Positions 1-9,992 of a stretch of DNA of 64,000 nt are shown piece after piece (within the stretch, counting starts at the first letter, position 1; each line of letters begins with the position of its first letter). The translations under genes were made by a program, and so were the position numbers. Origin of the DNA: Streptomyces sp. CB02058 (lineage in GTDB: Bacteria; Actinomycetota; Actinomycetes; Streptomycetales; Streptomycetaceae); NCBI RefSeq assembly GCF_001905505.1, contig NZ_LIPG01000002.1, positions 434,001 through 498,000 on the forward strand. Reading direction: 5' to 3'. The notes under the pieces are model-generated. The model ran no database searches. It was not told the origin of the DNA and was given only the letters and a program-made list of their open reading frames with translations.

Positions 1-756
1 GAGCTCACCGCCCGGCAGCGGGTCGAGCAGGCCGTACGGAAGCTCGCGGACGACGCGGTGGACGGGCTGCCCGCACCCTGGGCGCAGGCCGTGCGCGAGA
101 CGGCGGTGAACGGGGCGAAGGGGCTGCCGGAGGCGCTGGACGAGCTGTCGCGCGCCGCGCAGGCGGGCGGGGGCGTACGGGGCCGGGAGGCCGCGCCGAC
201 CGGCGCGGGTCAGGGGCGGGGGACGGGCAGGTCGGGCACGACGGACACGGCCGGGCAGGGCTCGGGCTCCACGGGTTCGGGCTCGACGGGCTCGGCCGCG
301 GGCCCGGTGGGTTCCGCGGTGCGCGGGTCCGGCTCCACGGGCAGAACCGTTGCTCCTGTCGCGGGGGCGCCGGCCGGCCGCGGTGCCAGGCCGCCGCGTC
401 CCGCGTGGTGGCCGGCGGCCGTGCTGGCGCAGGCCTCGATGACCCTGCTCCAGATCTTCGGCGGACTGTGGCTGCTCGGCCAGATCGTGGGTGTGCTGGA
501 GCCCGGTCTGATCGTCCCCGCCCTGCTCATGCTGGCCGGTGTGATCGGCGGGCCGCTCGTCGAGTGGTCGTGCGCGGCGGCGGCCCGTGGCCCGGCCCGC
601 AGGTACGGCCAGGAGGCGGAACGGCGGCTCCGTGAGGCGGCGGCCGGCTGCGGCAGGGCCAGGGTCCTGGACCCGGTGGCGGCGGAACTGGCGCGCTATC
701 GGGAGGTGCGGGAGCGGTATGTGGCGGTGACGGAGTTTTCCACAACCGGCCGGTAA
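1..756 (+). CDS. YfjP/dynamin-like GTPase, C-terminal part
   Basis: The reading frame is open from the first base of the window, so the N-terminus with the GTP-binding motifs lies upstream and cannot be seen. The visible 251 residues hold a charged helical stretch (GLPAPWAQAVRE), a low-complexity Gly/Ser/Thr linker and then PARPAWWPAAVLAQ-type sequence. Two hydrophobic segments follow (around QIFGGLWLLGQIVGVL and GLIVPALLMLAGVIGGPLVE) and then a basic helical tail. This matches the membrane-anchored C-terminus of the paired GTPases usually found upstream of the second ssb in Streptomyces. The GTPase assignment rests on that family resemblance and position, because no nucleotide-binding motif is present here. 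A GTG at 58 is in frame but is probably internal. Confidence 0.7.
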   Translation, partial: ELTARQRVEQAVRKLADDAVDGLPAPWAQAVRETAVNGAKGLPEALDELSRAAQAGGGVRGREAAPTGAGQGRGTGRSGTTDTAGQGSGSTGSGSTGSAAGPVGSAVRGSGSTGRTVAPVAGAPAGRGARPPRPAWWPAAVLAQASMTLLQIFGGLWLLGQIVGVLEPGLIVPALLMLAGVIGGPLVEWSCAAAARGPARRYGQEAERRLREAAAGCGRARVLDPVAAELARYREVRERYVAVTEFSTTGR

Positions 757-837
757 TCCACAGGCCCCGGCAGGAATCCCGCTTTCCGTCCAGAGTGGTG
801 GACAACGGATCGGACGGACACGGACGGGGGACGGGAA

Positions 838-1263
838 ATGAACGAGACGTTGGTGACGCTGGTGGGAAACGCCGCGACGGCGGTGGACTTCCGGGAGGCG
901 GCGACCGGGCCGACGGCGCGATTCCGTTTGGCGGTGACGCCCCGGCGATGGGATCGCGAGCAGCAGATCTGGTCGGACGGGCGCACCAGCTTCTACACGG
1001 TATGGGCGCGGCGGACGCTGGCCGCCAATCTCTCCGGCTCCGTCGCGGTGGGGGAGCCGCTCGTCGTGCACGGCCGTCTGAAGGTGCGTGAGGAGGAGCG
1101 GGACGGAGCGTGGAAGACCTCCGTGGACGTCGAGGCCCTGGCGGTGGGACACGACCTGACCAGGGGGACGGCTGCCTTCCGGCGGGTGGCCAGAGCCGAT
1201 CCCGCCCTGACGGCGCCTACGCATCGTCAGAAACCGGCCACGGAAATGGTATCGCTGTCCTGA
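838..1263 (+). CDS. ssbB: Single-stranded DNA-binding protein, SsbB type
   Basis: This 141-residue protein is an OB-fold single-stranded DNA-binding protein. It starts MNETLVTLVGN and keeps the SSB core (FRLAVTPRRWD, FYTVWARRTLAANL, VVHGRLKVREEE). Full-length bacterial SSB ends in an acidic DDDIPF-like tip that recruits partner proteins. This one ends in EMVSLS, with no acidic tail. That is the mark of the paralogous SsbB of Streptomyces, which is known to act in chromosome segregation during sporulation rather than as the essential replication SSB. The start at 838 follows a purine-rich GGGACGGGAA sequence. The gene stands 81 bp after the GTPase gene and is followed by an independent unit. 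Family assignment is secure; the SsbB assignment follows from the missing tail and the context. Confidence 0.9.
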   Translation: MNETLVTLVGNAATAVDFREAATGPTARFRLAVTPRRWDREQQIWSDGRTSFYTVWARRTLAANLSGSVAVGEPLVVHGRLKVREEERDGAWKTSVDVEALAVGHDLTRGTAAFRRVARADPALTAPTHRQKPATEMVSLS

Positions 1264-1392
1264 ACAAGAGGGGCGCGCCGAAGATGGCTATAACGATTAC
1301 GAGTCGGAATGCTTATCTGACGGCATGACGGGGGACTGCCCTTCGCTCGCTCCTTACGATTCCCCAGTACTCATGCGGCACTTGAGTTTGCT

Positions 1393-1436
1393 GGCGAGAC
1401 ACCTCCCACACGCGCCTCAAGCGTGAAGGTCTCGCC
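1393..1436 (+). promoter_or_regulatory. Nested leader hairpin before the thioester-protein start
   Basis: GGCGAGAC (1393-1400) can pair with GTCTCGCC (1429-1436). Inside it, CACGC (1409-1413) pairs with GCGTG (1421-1425). The outer stem ends one base before the Shine-Dalgarno sequence GGAGGGG (1438-1444), so folding could affect ribosome access. The role is inferred from position only. Confidence 0.35.
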
Positions 1437-1450
1437 CGGAGGGGAATTCT

Positions 1451-2983
1451 GTGTTTTCTGTGTCTTCAGCATCCACTTCGTCGTCGACGGCGGCGACGGA
1501 GGGCTCCATAGGGAGCCGGGGCGGGAGCGGGCGATACGGCCAGGAGCCGGCCGGGACCGGCCGTGGCCGAGGTCTCTTCAGGACGGCGGCCGCCGTTCTG
1601 GCGGCCGGTCTGGTCGCGGCGGGGACCCTCGTCGGTGCCACGGCCGCGACGGCGGCGCCGGGCGACGAGACGGGTCAGCACCAGGGCGGCGCGACCGCCG
1701 TGCTGGACGGGCTCAAGACCTATGACAGCGCCCTGCTGCGTACCAGCGGCGAGAACGGCGAGGAGGCCAGGACCCAGGAGCTCCCCGCCGGCCTGTTCGA
1801 ACTGGACGTCGACGGCGGCGGCCAGCTGAAGACGTACTGCATCGACATCCACAACCCCACCCAGGACCGGGCGAAGTATCTGGAGACCCCCTGGGCCCAG
1901 ACCTCGCTGGGTGCCAACGGGGACGCCGGGAAGATCCGCTGGATCCTGCAGAACTCCTACCCGCAGGTCGACGACCTCGCGGCGCTCGCCGGAGAGGCGG
2001 GCACCGGGCAGCTCACCGCGAAGACCGCCGCCGCGGGCACCCAGGTCGCCATCTGGCGCTTCTCGGACCAGGCCGATGTCGAGGCCAAGGACCCGCACGC
2101 GGAGAAGCTGGCCGACTGGCTGGAGAAGAACGCGAAGAGCCTTGCCGAGCCCAAGGCGTCCGTGGCGCTGGAGCCCGCCGCGGTCTCCGGCAAGGCCGGT
2201 GAGCGGGTCGGCCCGGTCACCGTGCGCACCGACGCGGGCCAGGTCTCGGTGACCCCGCCCGCCGACGCGGCCGCGGGCGGCGTCAAGGTCACGGACAAGG
2301 ACGGCAAGCCCGTCACCGAGGCGGGCGACGGCACCGGCCTCTACTTCGACATCCCCGCGGACGCGGCGGACGGCTCCGCCGCGCTGACCGTCCAGGCCAC
2401 CACCTCCGTGCCGGTGGGCCGGGTCTTCGCCGGGCTGACCAAGAGCCAGACCATGATCCTCGCGGGCTCCAGCGAGTCCACGGTCACCGCCACGGCGACC
2501 GCGACCTGGGCCGAGAAGGGCGCGGTCCCCGCGCTCACCGCGCAGAAGAACTGCGCCAAGGGCGGCGTGGACATCACCGCGAGCAACAAGGGCGACGAGG
2601 CGTTCACCTTCGAGCTGGCCGGTACGGAGCACACCATCGCGGCGGGCGAGACCCGCACGGTGACGATCCCGGTCGCCGAGGACCAGGCGTACGACTTCAC
2701 GATCACCGGCCCCGGCGGCTTCAGCAAGAACTTCAAGGGCGTCCTGGACTGCGAGACCGCGGGCACCACCAACCCGGGTGACGGCGTCGGTACGCAGAGT
2801 GGCTCCGAGCCCGTGCCCGCCCAGACCGGCACCAGCTCCACCGGCGCCGAGGGCGACCTCGCCGCGACCGGCGGATCCAGCGCCACCCCCGTCATCGCGG
2901 GTGTCGCCATCGCCCTGGTCGTCCTCGGCGGCGGCGCGGTCTTCCTCCTCCGCCGGAAGAAGCCGCAGAACAGCGGTGAGTGA
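1451..2983 (+). CDS. TQXA thioester-domain surface protein with LAXTG sorting signal
   Basis: This 510-residue secreted protein is predicted to be covalently anchored to the cell wall. After an unusually long polar N-region (about 40 residues) comes a signal-peptide core (LFRTAAAVLAAGLVAAGTLVG) with probable cleavage near ATAA-APGD. Residues 85-215 form a thioester domain. Cys130 lies in TYCIDIHNP and Gln198 in GTQVAIW, the TQXA motif whose Cys and Gln side chains form an internal thioester in related Gram-positive adhesins. The middle looks like repeated beta-sandwich sequence. The C-terminus has LAATG (470-474), a hydrophobic span and RRKK, which is the LAXTG signal used by class E sortases. 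No sortase gene is in the window. The GTG start at 1451 follows GGAGGGG with a 6-nt spacer. The ligand is unknown. Confidence 0.88.
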   Translation: MFSVSSASTSSSTAATEGSIGSRGGSGRYGQEPAGTGRGRGLFRTAAAVLAAGLVAAGTLVGATAATAAPGDETGQHQGGATAVLDGLKTYDSALLRTSGENGEEARTQELPAGLFELDVDGGGQLKTYCIDIHNPTQDRAKYLETPWAQTSLGANGDAGKIRWILQNSYPQVDDLAALAGEAGTGQLTAKTAAAGTQVAIWRFSDQADVEAKDPHAEKLADWLEKNAKSLAEPKASVALEPAAVSGKAGERVGPVTVRTDAGQVSVTPPADAAAGGVKVTDKDGKPVTEAGDGTGLYFDIPADAADGSAALTVQATTSVPVGRVFAGLTKSQTMILAGSSESTVTATATATWAEKGAVPALTAQKNCAKGGVDITASNKGDEAFTFELAGTEHTIAAGETRTVTIPVAEDQAYDFTITGPGGFSKNFKGVLDCETAGTTNPGDGVGTQSGSEPVPAQTGTSSTGAEGDLAATGGSSATPVIAGVAIALVVLGGGAVFLLRRKKPQNSGE

Positions 2984-3023
2984 TCACGACAGCTGAGAAC
3001 CGGCGCCGCACTCGGGCGCCGGT

Positions 3024-3059
3024 GGAGGGCCCGGTGCGGACATCCGTACCGGGCCCTCC
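3024..3059. terminator. Hairpin after the thioester-protein gene
   Basis: GGAGGGCCCGGT (3024-3035) and ACCGGGCCCTCC (3048-3059) are perfect 12-bp arms around a 12-nt loop, 41 bp after the stop. This fits an intrinsic terminator of the high-GC type without a U tract. Confidence 0.75.
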
Positions 3060-3431
3060 GTCGTCCACCGGGCCGGTGCGCCCTCGGGCGGCCCTGCGCG
3101 GCGTTTCTGACCCCCGCGCGCTTCCGGCCCCTGTGCGCTTCCGGGCCGTGCGCACTTCCGGCCCCCGCGCGCTTCCGGGCCCTGCGCGCCGCTGGGGCCG
3201 CGTACGGCCGGACCTCGTGCTTCGAGGCGGCAGGGCGGGGGCAGGGCCGCGGCCGGGCGCGGGCCCCCGGGACCCGTTCGGGCGGTGGCCGTGGCCCAGG
3301 GGCGCCGTCCGGAGTCGCTCCCTCCGGGCGGCGGACCCCGACCGGGGAACGGACGGGTTTCCATCCGGGTGCGGACGTCAGGCAAGATGGGTGTATCTGC
3401 CCACACCTCTATTGCTGCCGGACGGTTTCTC
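3060..3431. other. 372-bp intergenic region with a degenerate repeat
   Basis: There is no convincing gene here. The left part holds the short tandem repeat at 3117-3184 and the rest is very GC-rich with long G and C runs. The last 70 bases are less GC-rich (around GGCAAGATGGGTGTATCTG, from about 3380) and are the likely place for the ettA promoter, but I cannot define a -10/-35 pair with confidence. Confidence 0.5.
3117..3184. repeat. Four degenerate 15-18 bp tandem repeats
   Basis: Four imperfect copies of a unit like GCGCGCTTCCGGGCC lie head to tail (about 3117-3133, 3134-3148, 3149-3165 and 3167-3184). They lie between the terminator and the ettA promoter region and do not fall in a credible gene. 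They vary too much in length and sequence to be a CRISPR array. Confidence 0.6.
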
Positions 3432-5096
<1,665 letters not shown>

Positions 5097-5101
5097 TCGA
5101 C

Positions 5102-5524
5102 TTGGCCCGTCACATCTACAGCTGCCCGCTGCGCTGGTCGGACATGGATGCCTTCGGCCACGTGAACAACGTGGTCTTCCTCCGCTACCTGGAGGAGGCG
5201 CGCATCGACTTCATGTTCCGGCTGGCGCCGGGGGACGGCTCGCCGTCCTTCTCGGGCGGCTCCGTCGTGGCCCGTCACGAGATCGACTACGTGCGCCCGC
5301 TCGTCCACCGGCACGCGCCGGTGACCATCGAGTCGTGGGTCACGAAGATAACCGCCGCCTCGCTGACGATCGCCTACGAGGTCAAGGACCCCGAGCAGGT
5401 CTACGTCCGCGCGTCGACGGTCGTCGTGCCCTACAACCTGGCCGAGGAGCGGCCCCGGCGGATCACCGCCGAGGAGAAGCTCTTCCTCCAGGAGTACCTC
5501 GACCAGGAGCCCGCCGTCGTATGA
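5102..5524 (+). CDS. Hotdog-fold acyl-CoA thioesterase (YbgC/FadM type)
   Basis: This 140-residue protein has the 4-hydroxybenzoyl-CoA thioesterase signature WSDMDAFGHVNNVVFLRYLEEAR near its start, where the Asp and His-Val-Asn-Asn region forms the active site. It ends in a typical LFLQEYL helix. It probably hydrolyses acyl-CoA thioesters in the cytoplasm; the acyl group cannot be told from sequence. The TTG start at 5102 is 5 nt after ettA, with GCGAGG as a possible ribosome site inside the ettA end, so the two genes are probably translated together. Starts further upstream would lie inside ettA and add unrelated sequence. Confidence 0.85.
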   Translation: MARHIYSCPLRWSDMDAFGHVNNVVFLRYLEEARIDFMFRLAPGDGSPSFSGGSVVARHEIDYVRPLVHRHAPVTIESWVTKITAASLTIAYEVKDPEQVYVRASTVVVPYNLAEERPRRITAEEKLFLQEYLDQEPAVV

Positions 5525-6216
5525 CAGTGCCCGTACGGTCGCTGCGGTTCGCCGACGCGAGGGAGGCGGCGGATCTCGCCGCCTTCCTCGGACGGCTGCT
5601 GCACTACGACCGGGCCGCCGCCGTCCGCCTCCAGGCGGGCGGCGGCGCGCTGGCGGTCTTCGGCCGCCCGCCGTCCTTCGAGGTCCTCGCGATCCGTACG
5701 GTCCGGCTTTCCGGTGTCCACGAGTTCGACGTCACCGTCTCCGCCGGTGAACTCCTCGAAGCACTGGACACCGAGGGCACCGACGAGACCGCGGGCGTGG
5801 GCGAACTGCCCGCGCCTGTCACCGGCCCGCCCTGGGCCGGGATGCTGCCCCCGCGCGGCGGCTGGCAGGAGCGCCCCGGGCTGCCGGGCCCCCTCGACCT
5901 GGGCAGCGCGCTCGCGGGTGCCGTGGCCGAGTTCAGGGCCCGTGACGCGGCGCTGCCCGAGGAGCGGCGCACCCGGGCGGAACGCGATCTGATCGGCCGC
6001 GACATCTGGTCCCGGACGGTCGGGAACACGGAGCTGCCGCTGCGCGCCGTGCACGCGGCCCAGTCGCTCGGCTTCCTGCGCCCCGCGCCCGGCTTCCCCG
6101 TCGCGCTGCTGACGTCCGGTGCCTGGCTCCGGCTGCGTACCCCGTTCGGCTCGATCGCCCTGCGGGGCGCGGGCGGCGGCCTCGGCACGCTCGCCGTGAC
6201 GGTCGGGTCGGTCTGA
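5521..6216 (+). CDS. Conserved hypothetical protein coupled to the thioesterase gene
   Basis: I do not recognise a characterised family. The 231-residue product begins MTVPVRSLRFADAREAADLAAFLGRLLHYD and has a hydrophobic but not membrane-spanning core. It has an acidic middle (ALDTEGTDETAG), a Pro/Gly-rich stretch (PPWAGMLPPRGG) and an Arg/Glu-rich helix. There is no signal peptide and no catalytic motif I can name. Its ATG overlaps the thioesterase stop by 4 bp (ATGA), so it is translationally coupled and likely works with the ettA-thioesterase unit. Codon use matches its neighbours. Confidence 0.75.
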   Translation: MTVPVRSLRFADAREAADLAAFLGRLLHYDRAAAVRLQAGGGALAVFGRPPSFEVLAIRTVRLSGVHEFDVTVSAGELLEALDTEGTDETAGVGELPAPVTGPPWAGMLPPRGGWQERPGLPGPLDLGSALAGAVAEFRARDAALPEERRTRAERDLIGRDIWSRTVGNTELPLRAVHAAQSLGFLRPAPGFPVALLTSGAWLRLRTPFGSIALRGAGGGLGTLAVTVGSV

Positions 6217-6220
6217 GGCG

Positions 6221-6249
6221 GAGCGGGCGCCTCCTTCCGCGGCCCGCTC
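6221..6249. terminator. Hairpin between convergent genes
   Basis: GAGCGGGC (6221-6228) pairs with GCCCGCTC (6242-6249). It lies 4 nt after the stop of the + strand unit and reaches the stop codon of the ABC ATPase gene on the - strand, so it may serve both. The stem is short (8 bp). Confidence 0.4.
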
Positions 6250-7223
6250 TACTCCTTCGGCGCGTCCGGCTCCCTGGGCGCGTCCGGCCACACCCCGATG
6301 TGGTCCTGTTCGAGCTCCAGCAGCACCCGGTGCTCCATCCCCAGCGCCTCCGTGTAGTCGGCCGGCAGCTGGAGCCGGCCCGCCCGGTCGAGCATCGCGT
6401 ACTCCCGGGCCACCTGGGACTCCTGCCCTGTCGCCGCGTCCACCTCGGTGCGCCGCAGCACCTCGGAGGACGTACGGCCGTCGCGGATCGCGACCGTGCG
6501 GCGTACCTCGCTCGCCACCGCCTGGTCGTGGGTGACGATCACGATCGTCGTACCGAGCTCCTCGTTGGCCCGGCGGAACGCCGCGAACACCTGCTCGCCC
6601 GTCGCGGAGTCCAGCTCGCCCGTCGGCTCGTCGGCGAGCAGCACCGAGGGGTTGTTGGCCAGGGCCACCGCGATCGCCACCCGCTGCTGCTGGCCGCCCG
6701 ACATCTGCGCGGGACGGCGGTCGCGGCAGTCCTCGACCTCCAGCATCCGCAGCAACGACTCGGCACGCGCGGCCCGTTCACGGTTGCGGCCACGACCGCG
6801 CAGCTGCATCGGCAGCGTGACGTTCTGGACGGCGGTCAGATACGAGAGTAGATTCCGGGAGGTCTGCTGCCAGACGAAGCCGACGACATCGCGGCGGTAG
6901 CGCAGTCGCTCCTTCTGCCCCATTGCCAGGAGGTCGCAGCCCGCCACCTTCGCCGACCCGGCCGTGGGCACGTCCAGACCCGCCAGGATGTTCATCAGCG
7001 TCGACTTCCCGCTGCCCGACGCGCCGACCAGCGCCATCAACTCGCCCTCGGTGACCAGCAGATCGAGCCCCTGGAGCGCCTGCACCTCCACCCCGTCCGC
7101 GGAGAAGATGCGCACCAGACGGTCGCAGGCGATCAGAGCGTCGTGCCCGTACGAAGGACGGTCGCGACGCGCGGCGGCCCGCTGTTCGAGCTCCGCCAGG
7201 GTGGTCTCTGTCGATGACGTCAC
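6249..7223 (-). CDS. ABC exporter ATPase (MacB/LolD type) with AbrB-like C-terminal tail
   Basis: This 324-residue ATPase powers the two FtsX-type permeases encoded just upstream. Walker A is GASGSGKST (67-75), the signature is MSGGQQQR and Walker B ends LLADEPTGELD, all typical of MacB/LolD proteins. An unusual C-terminal extension (275-314) contains LDRAGRLQLPADYTEALGM, then RVLLELE and HIGVWPD. This resembles the swapped-hairpin fold of AbrB/SpoVT proteins (D-x-x-GR-x-x-LP). The GTG start at 7223 overlaps the permease stop by 4 bp (GTGA) and follows AGGAG, which excludes the longer upstream frame to 7343. The substrate is unknown. Confidence 0.88.
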   Translation of the reverse strand: MTSSTETTLAELEQRAAARRDRPSYGHDALIACDRLVRIFSADGVEVQALQGLDLLVTEGELMALVGASGSGKSTLMNILAGLDVPTAGSAKVAGCDLLAMGQKERLRYRRDVVGFVWQQTSRNLLSYLTAVQNVTLPMQLRGRGRNRERAARAESLLRMLEVEDCRDRRPAQMSGGQQQRVAIAVALANNPSVLLADEPTGELDSATGEQVFAAFRRANEELGTTIVIVTHDQAVASEVRRTVAIRDGRTSSEVLRRTEVDAATGQESQVAREYAMLDRAGRLQLPADYTEALGMEHRVLLELEQDHIGVWPDAPREPDAPKE

Positions 7224-9991
7224 CGGGTGTCTCCTGCCCTGAGTTCCTTGATCGATCCGCGGCGGCCCGCCCACCACGCCTGGACACCCGCCACGGCGGC
7301 GGCCAGCACGACGACGCCGAGTGCCGGGAGCGCCAGCGACCACGGGTCGCTCCGCAGCACGGCCGTGTGCGCGGCCGAGGGGTCCGCGCCCGCCAGCGCC
7401 AGCGCCCCCAGGTCGATGCCGGGTGCCAGCAGGGCGATGGTCGCCCAGCCGACGAGGAGCCCGCCGGCCGAGGCCAGCAGTGCCTGCGGCATCGCCTCGA
7501 AGGCGAGCAGCCGCCTGCCCTGGCGGGTGGTGAGCCCCATGGTGCGCAGCCGCGCCAGCAGCGTGGTGCGCTCGGGCGCGGTCTGCAGCAGGGACAGCAG
7601 CACGGCGAGCAGCGCGTATCCCGCGCCCGCCGCGACAGCCGCCCCGTAGATCCGCTCGGCGCCCGACTGCATCGGGGTGTCGACGAGCTTCCCGCGCTCG
7701 TCCGACCGCAGCCGCACCCCGAAGTCCGGGCCCGCCTCACGCGCCGCGGCCTTCAACTGCCCGGCGTCCAGCGAGGCTCCGGTGACCAGCAGGGTCGTGG
7801 GCGCGTGCGGGGCGAGTCGCTCCGCGTCCACGATCAGGAAGTCGGAGTCGCCCACCGCGGAGGTGCGCGGCAGGACGGCGGCGACCCGTACCTCGATGTC
7901 CCCCTTCTGCGACCGGACGGTGAGCGGGCGCTCGCCGAGCCGCTCAGCGAGCGCCGGTGAGGCGACGGCCGCGAGCACCCCGTCCTGCCCGCTCGCCTCC
8001 GTCAGCGCGTCCACGGGGAAGGCGGGCAGGCCGGTGGCGCGTGCCAGGCGGGCGTACGAACCGGGGTCGACCCCCATCAGGGTCGCCCGCTCCGTGTCCG
8101 ACCTGACGTCCTGGGACGCCGCCAGCGGCGTCCCGTACTCGATGCGTACGGGAGCGACGTCCTCGACGCCGTCCACCGCCCGCACCTGCCGGACCGCGCC
8201 GTCGGAGAGCGGGTCGAGCGCACCCTCCCCGCTGATCCGGGCGTCCGCGCCGACCGCCCGCAGCGCCGCCTCGTCCCGCGCGTCCGCGACTCCCGCGATC
8301 ACCGAGCCGCCGAACGCCGCCGTGGTCAGCGCGATCAGCAGGGCCAGCAGCGGCAGCGTGCCCCCGGCCGAGGCCCGGCCCGCGCGGGCCAGCGACAGGA
8401 AGCCGACCGCCCCGCGCAGCCTCGCCACCGGCCGGGACGCCAGGCGCAGAGGCAGCGGATACAGGCGTACGAGGACGAGCGCCGCGATCAGCCCCACCAG
8501 GACGGGAGCGGCGCTGACCAGCAGATCCGCCCCCGAGCCCGTCGATGTGCCCCGGCGGCGCAGCGCGGCGACCGCGCCGATCGCCAGGACGAGCACGGTC
8601 AGCTCGGCGACCGTACGCCGCCGGCTCGGCCTGGCGTCCATCACGTCGCCGCGGGCGCCGTGCAGCAGCGGCCTGCGGTGGAGCAGCGCCGTGCGCAGCG
8701 GCAGCACCACGCAGACCAGCGCGGCCACGGCCACCGCGGCCCCCACCGCGGGCAGCAGCCGTGCCTCGCGGACGAGCAGCACGGCCGCCAGCAGCCCGAG
8801 CGCGGCGGCGGGCAGCACGGCGACCGCCGTCTCCGCGAGCAGCCGGCCGCCGATGCCCCGGAGCGAGCCGCCGCGCGAACGCAGCAGGGCGAGCTCGTGG
8901 TGGCGGCGCGCGCCGATCAGGCCGCCGGTCATCAGGAGGACGACCGCGGCGACCGCGCCGATGCCCACGGCGGCGACGGTCACGACGGGGCCGATCGCGG
9001 CGCGCATCGAGGCGTACCCGCCGAGGATCGCGTCCAGGTCCGTCGTCAGCGTGGTGTTGGGCCCGGCGATGTCGCGCAGGGTCAGGAGCTCGGGGCCGTT
9101 CTCCATCGCGGCGACGGCACGGCCGAGCCGGGGCGCGTCGGAGGCGGTGAGATCCGTGGCGTCCGGCGCGAGACGCCAGTACAGCTCCGGTTCGCCGCTG
9201 GTGGCCAGCAGCGCGGGAGCGGCGTCGGGGGGGAGCAGCAGGGCCGCCGCCCAGTAGAAGGTGGGCACCGGCGACTGCGGGTCCCTGACCAGGGACGGCG
9301 CGCGGTACAGCGGCTCCACCGCCCAGTAGCCCCCGGCGGGACGCAGCGGTGCGACGACGCCGGTGATCCGTACGGTCAGCGTCTCCCCGTTCTGGGTGGG
9401 CACCGCGATCTCCGAGCCCGGCTTCATCCTCAGCTCGGCCGCGGTCTCCTGGGTGACGGCCGCCTCCACCTCACGGGTGGCGAGGGTCACCTCGCCCCGC
9501 ACCCGCGGCCAGCGACCCGCCTTCAGCGTGCTGTGCTCGGGGAGCGCCGCCGGGGCGGCATAGGTGAGCTGCGGGGGAAGGGCGTTCGGCCGGGGCAGCC
9601 AGGGCTCCGTCGCGACGAGGGGCCGCGTCGTGTGCACCCCGTACGAGGAGTTCGCCGCGTCGGCGCGCAGCGGGGCGGCGAGCGCCTCCACCAGCGCGGC
9701 ATCGGCGTCCGCGAGCGCCTCGTCCCGCATCGCCCGCTCACGGAGCGAGGGCGCCTGCCCCAGGGCGGGCGGCGGTGTCGTCACCTCCAGCACGCTCTGG
9801 CCCGGCGGCGAGGACGTCACGTCGTGGCGCAGCGCCTTCGTCTCGTACGCGTCCACCGCACGCGGGAACACGGACGCGAGGAAGGCGGTCAGGAACACCA
9901 GGAGCGCCAGCGCGGCGGAGATCCCGGGGGCGGTACGCAGCCTCGTACGCACCCATGGGGCGCAGGCGGCCGGAATCTTGGCGGCGTTCAT
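7220..9991 (-). CDS. FtsX-like ABC permease, second subunit
   Basis: This 923-residue membrane protein is one half of a MacB-like export or envelope-acting ABC system. It has an N-terminal membrane span (ISAALALLVFLTAFLASVF) and then a large extracytoplasmic domain. A central block of membrane helices with positively charged loops (RRHHELALLRSRGGSLRGIGGRLLAE, an FtsX coupling motif) is followed by a second extracytoplasmic domain. A last set of helices ends the protein (TLLARLRTMGLTTRQGRR repeats the coupling motif). This is the duplicated FtsX layout. The ATG at 9991 lies one base after the stop of the first permease gene, so the three genes form one operon. The substrate cannot be inferred. 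Confidence 0.85.
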   Translation of the reverse strand: MNAAKIPAACAPWVRTRLRTAPGISAALALLVFLTAFLASVFPRAVDAYETKALRHDVTSSPPGQSVLEVTTPPPALGQAPSLRERAMRDEALADADAALVEALAAPLRADAANSSYGVHTTRPLVATEPWLPRPNALPPQLTYAAPAALPEHSTLKAGRWPRVRGEVTLATREVEAAVTQETAAELRMKPGSEIAVPTQNGETLTVRITGVVAPLRPAGGYWAVEPLYRAPSLVRDPQSPVPTFYWAAALLLPPDAAPALLATSGEPELYWRLAPDATDLTASDAPRLGRAVAAMENGPELLTLRDIAGPNTTLTTDLDAILGGYASMRAAIGPVVTVAAVGIGAVAAVVLLMTGGLIGARRHHELALLRSRGGSLRGIGGRLLAETAVAVLPAAALGLLAAVLLVREARLLPAVGAAVAVAALVCVVLPLRTALLHRRPLLHGARGDVMDARPSRRRTVAELTVLVLAIGAVAALRRRGTSTGSGADLLVSAAPVLVGLIAALVLVRLYPLPLRLASRPVARLRGAVGFLSLARAGRASAGGTLPLLALLIALTTAAFGGSVIAGVADARDEAALRAVGADARISGEGALDPLSDGAVRQVRAVDGVEDVAPVRIEYGTPLAASQDVRSDTERATLMGVDPGSYARLARATGLPAFPVDALTEASGQDGVLAAVASPALAERLGERPLTVRSQKGDIEVRVAAVLPRTSAVGDSDFLIVDAERLAPHAPTTLLVTGASLDAGQLKAAAREAGPDFGVRLRSDERGKLVDTPMQSGAERIYGAAVAAGAGYALLAVLLSLLQTAPERTTLLARLRTMGLTTRQGRRLLAFEAMPQALLASAGGLLVGWATIALLAPGIDLGALALAGADPSAAHTAVLRSDPWSLALPALGVVVLAAAVAGVQAWWAGRRGSIKELRAGDTR

Positions 9992-9992
9992 G

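Noticed and set aside
3117..3184. A possible CRISPR-like array
   Set aside because: Units are 15-18 bp, contiguous and degenerate, with no spacers and no cas genes.
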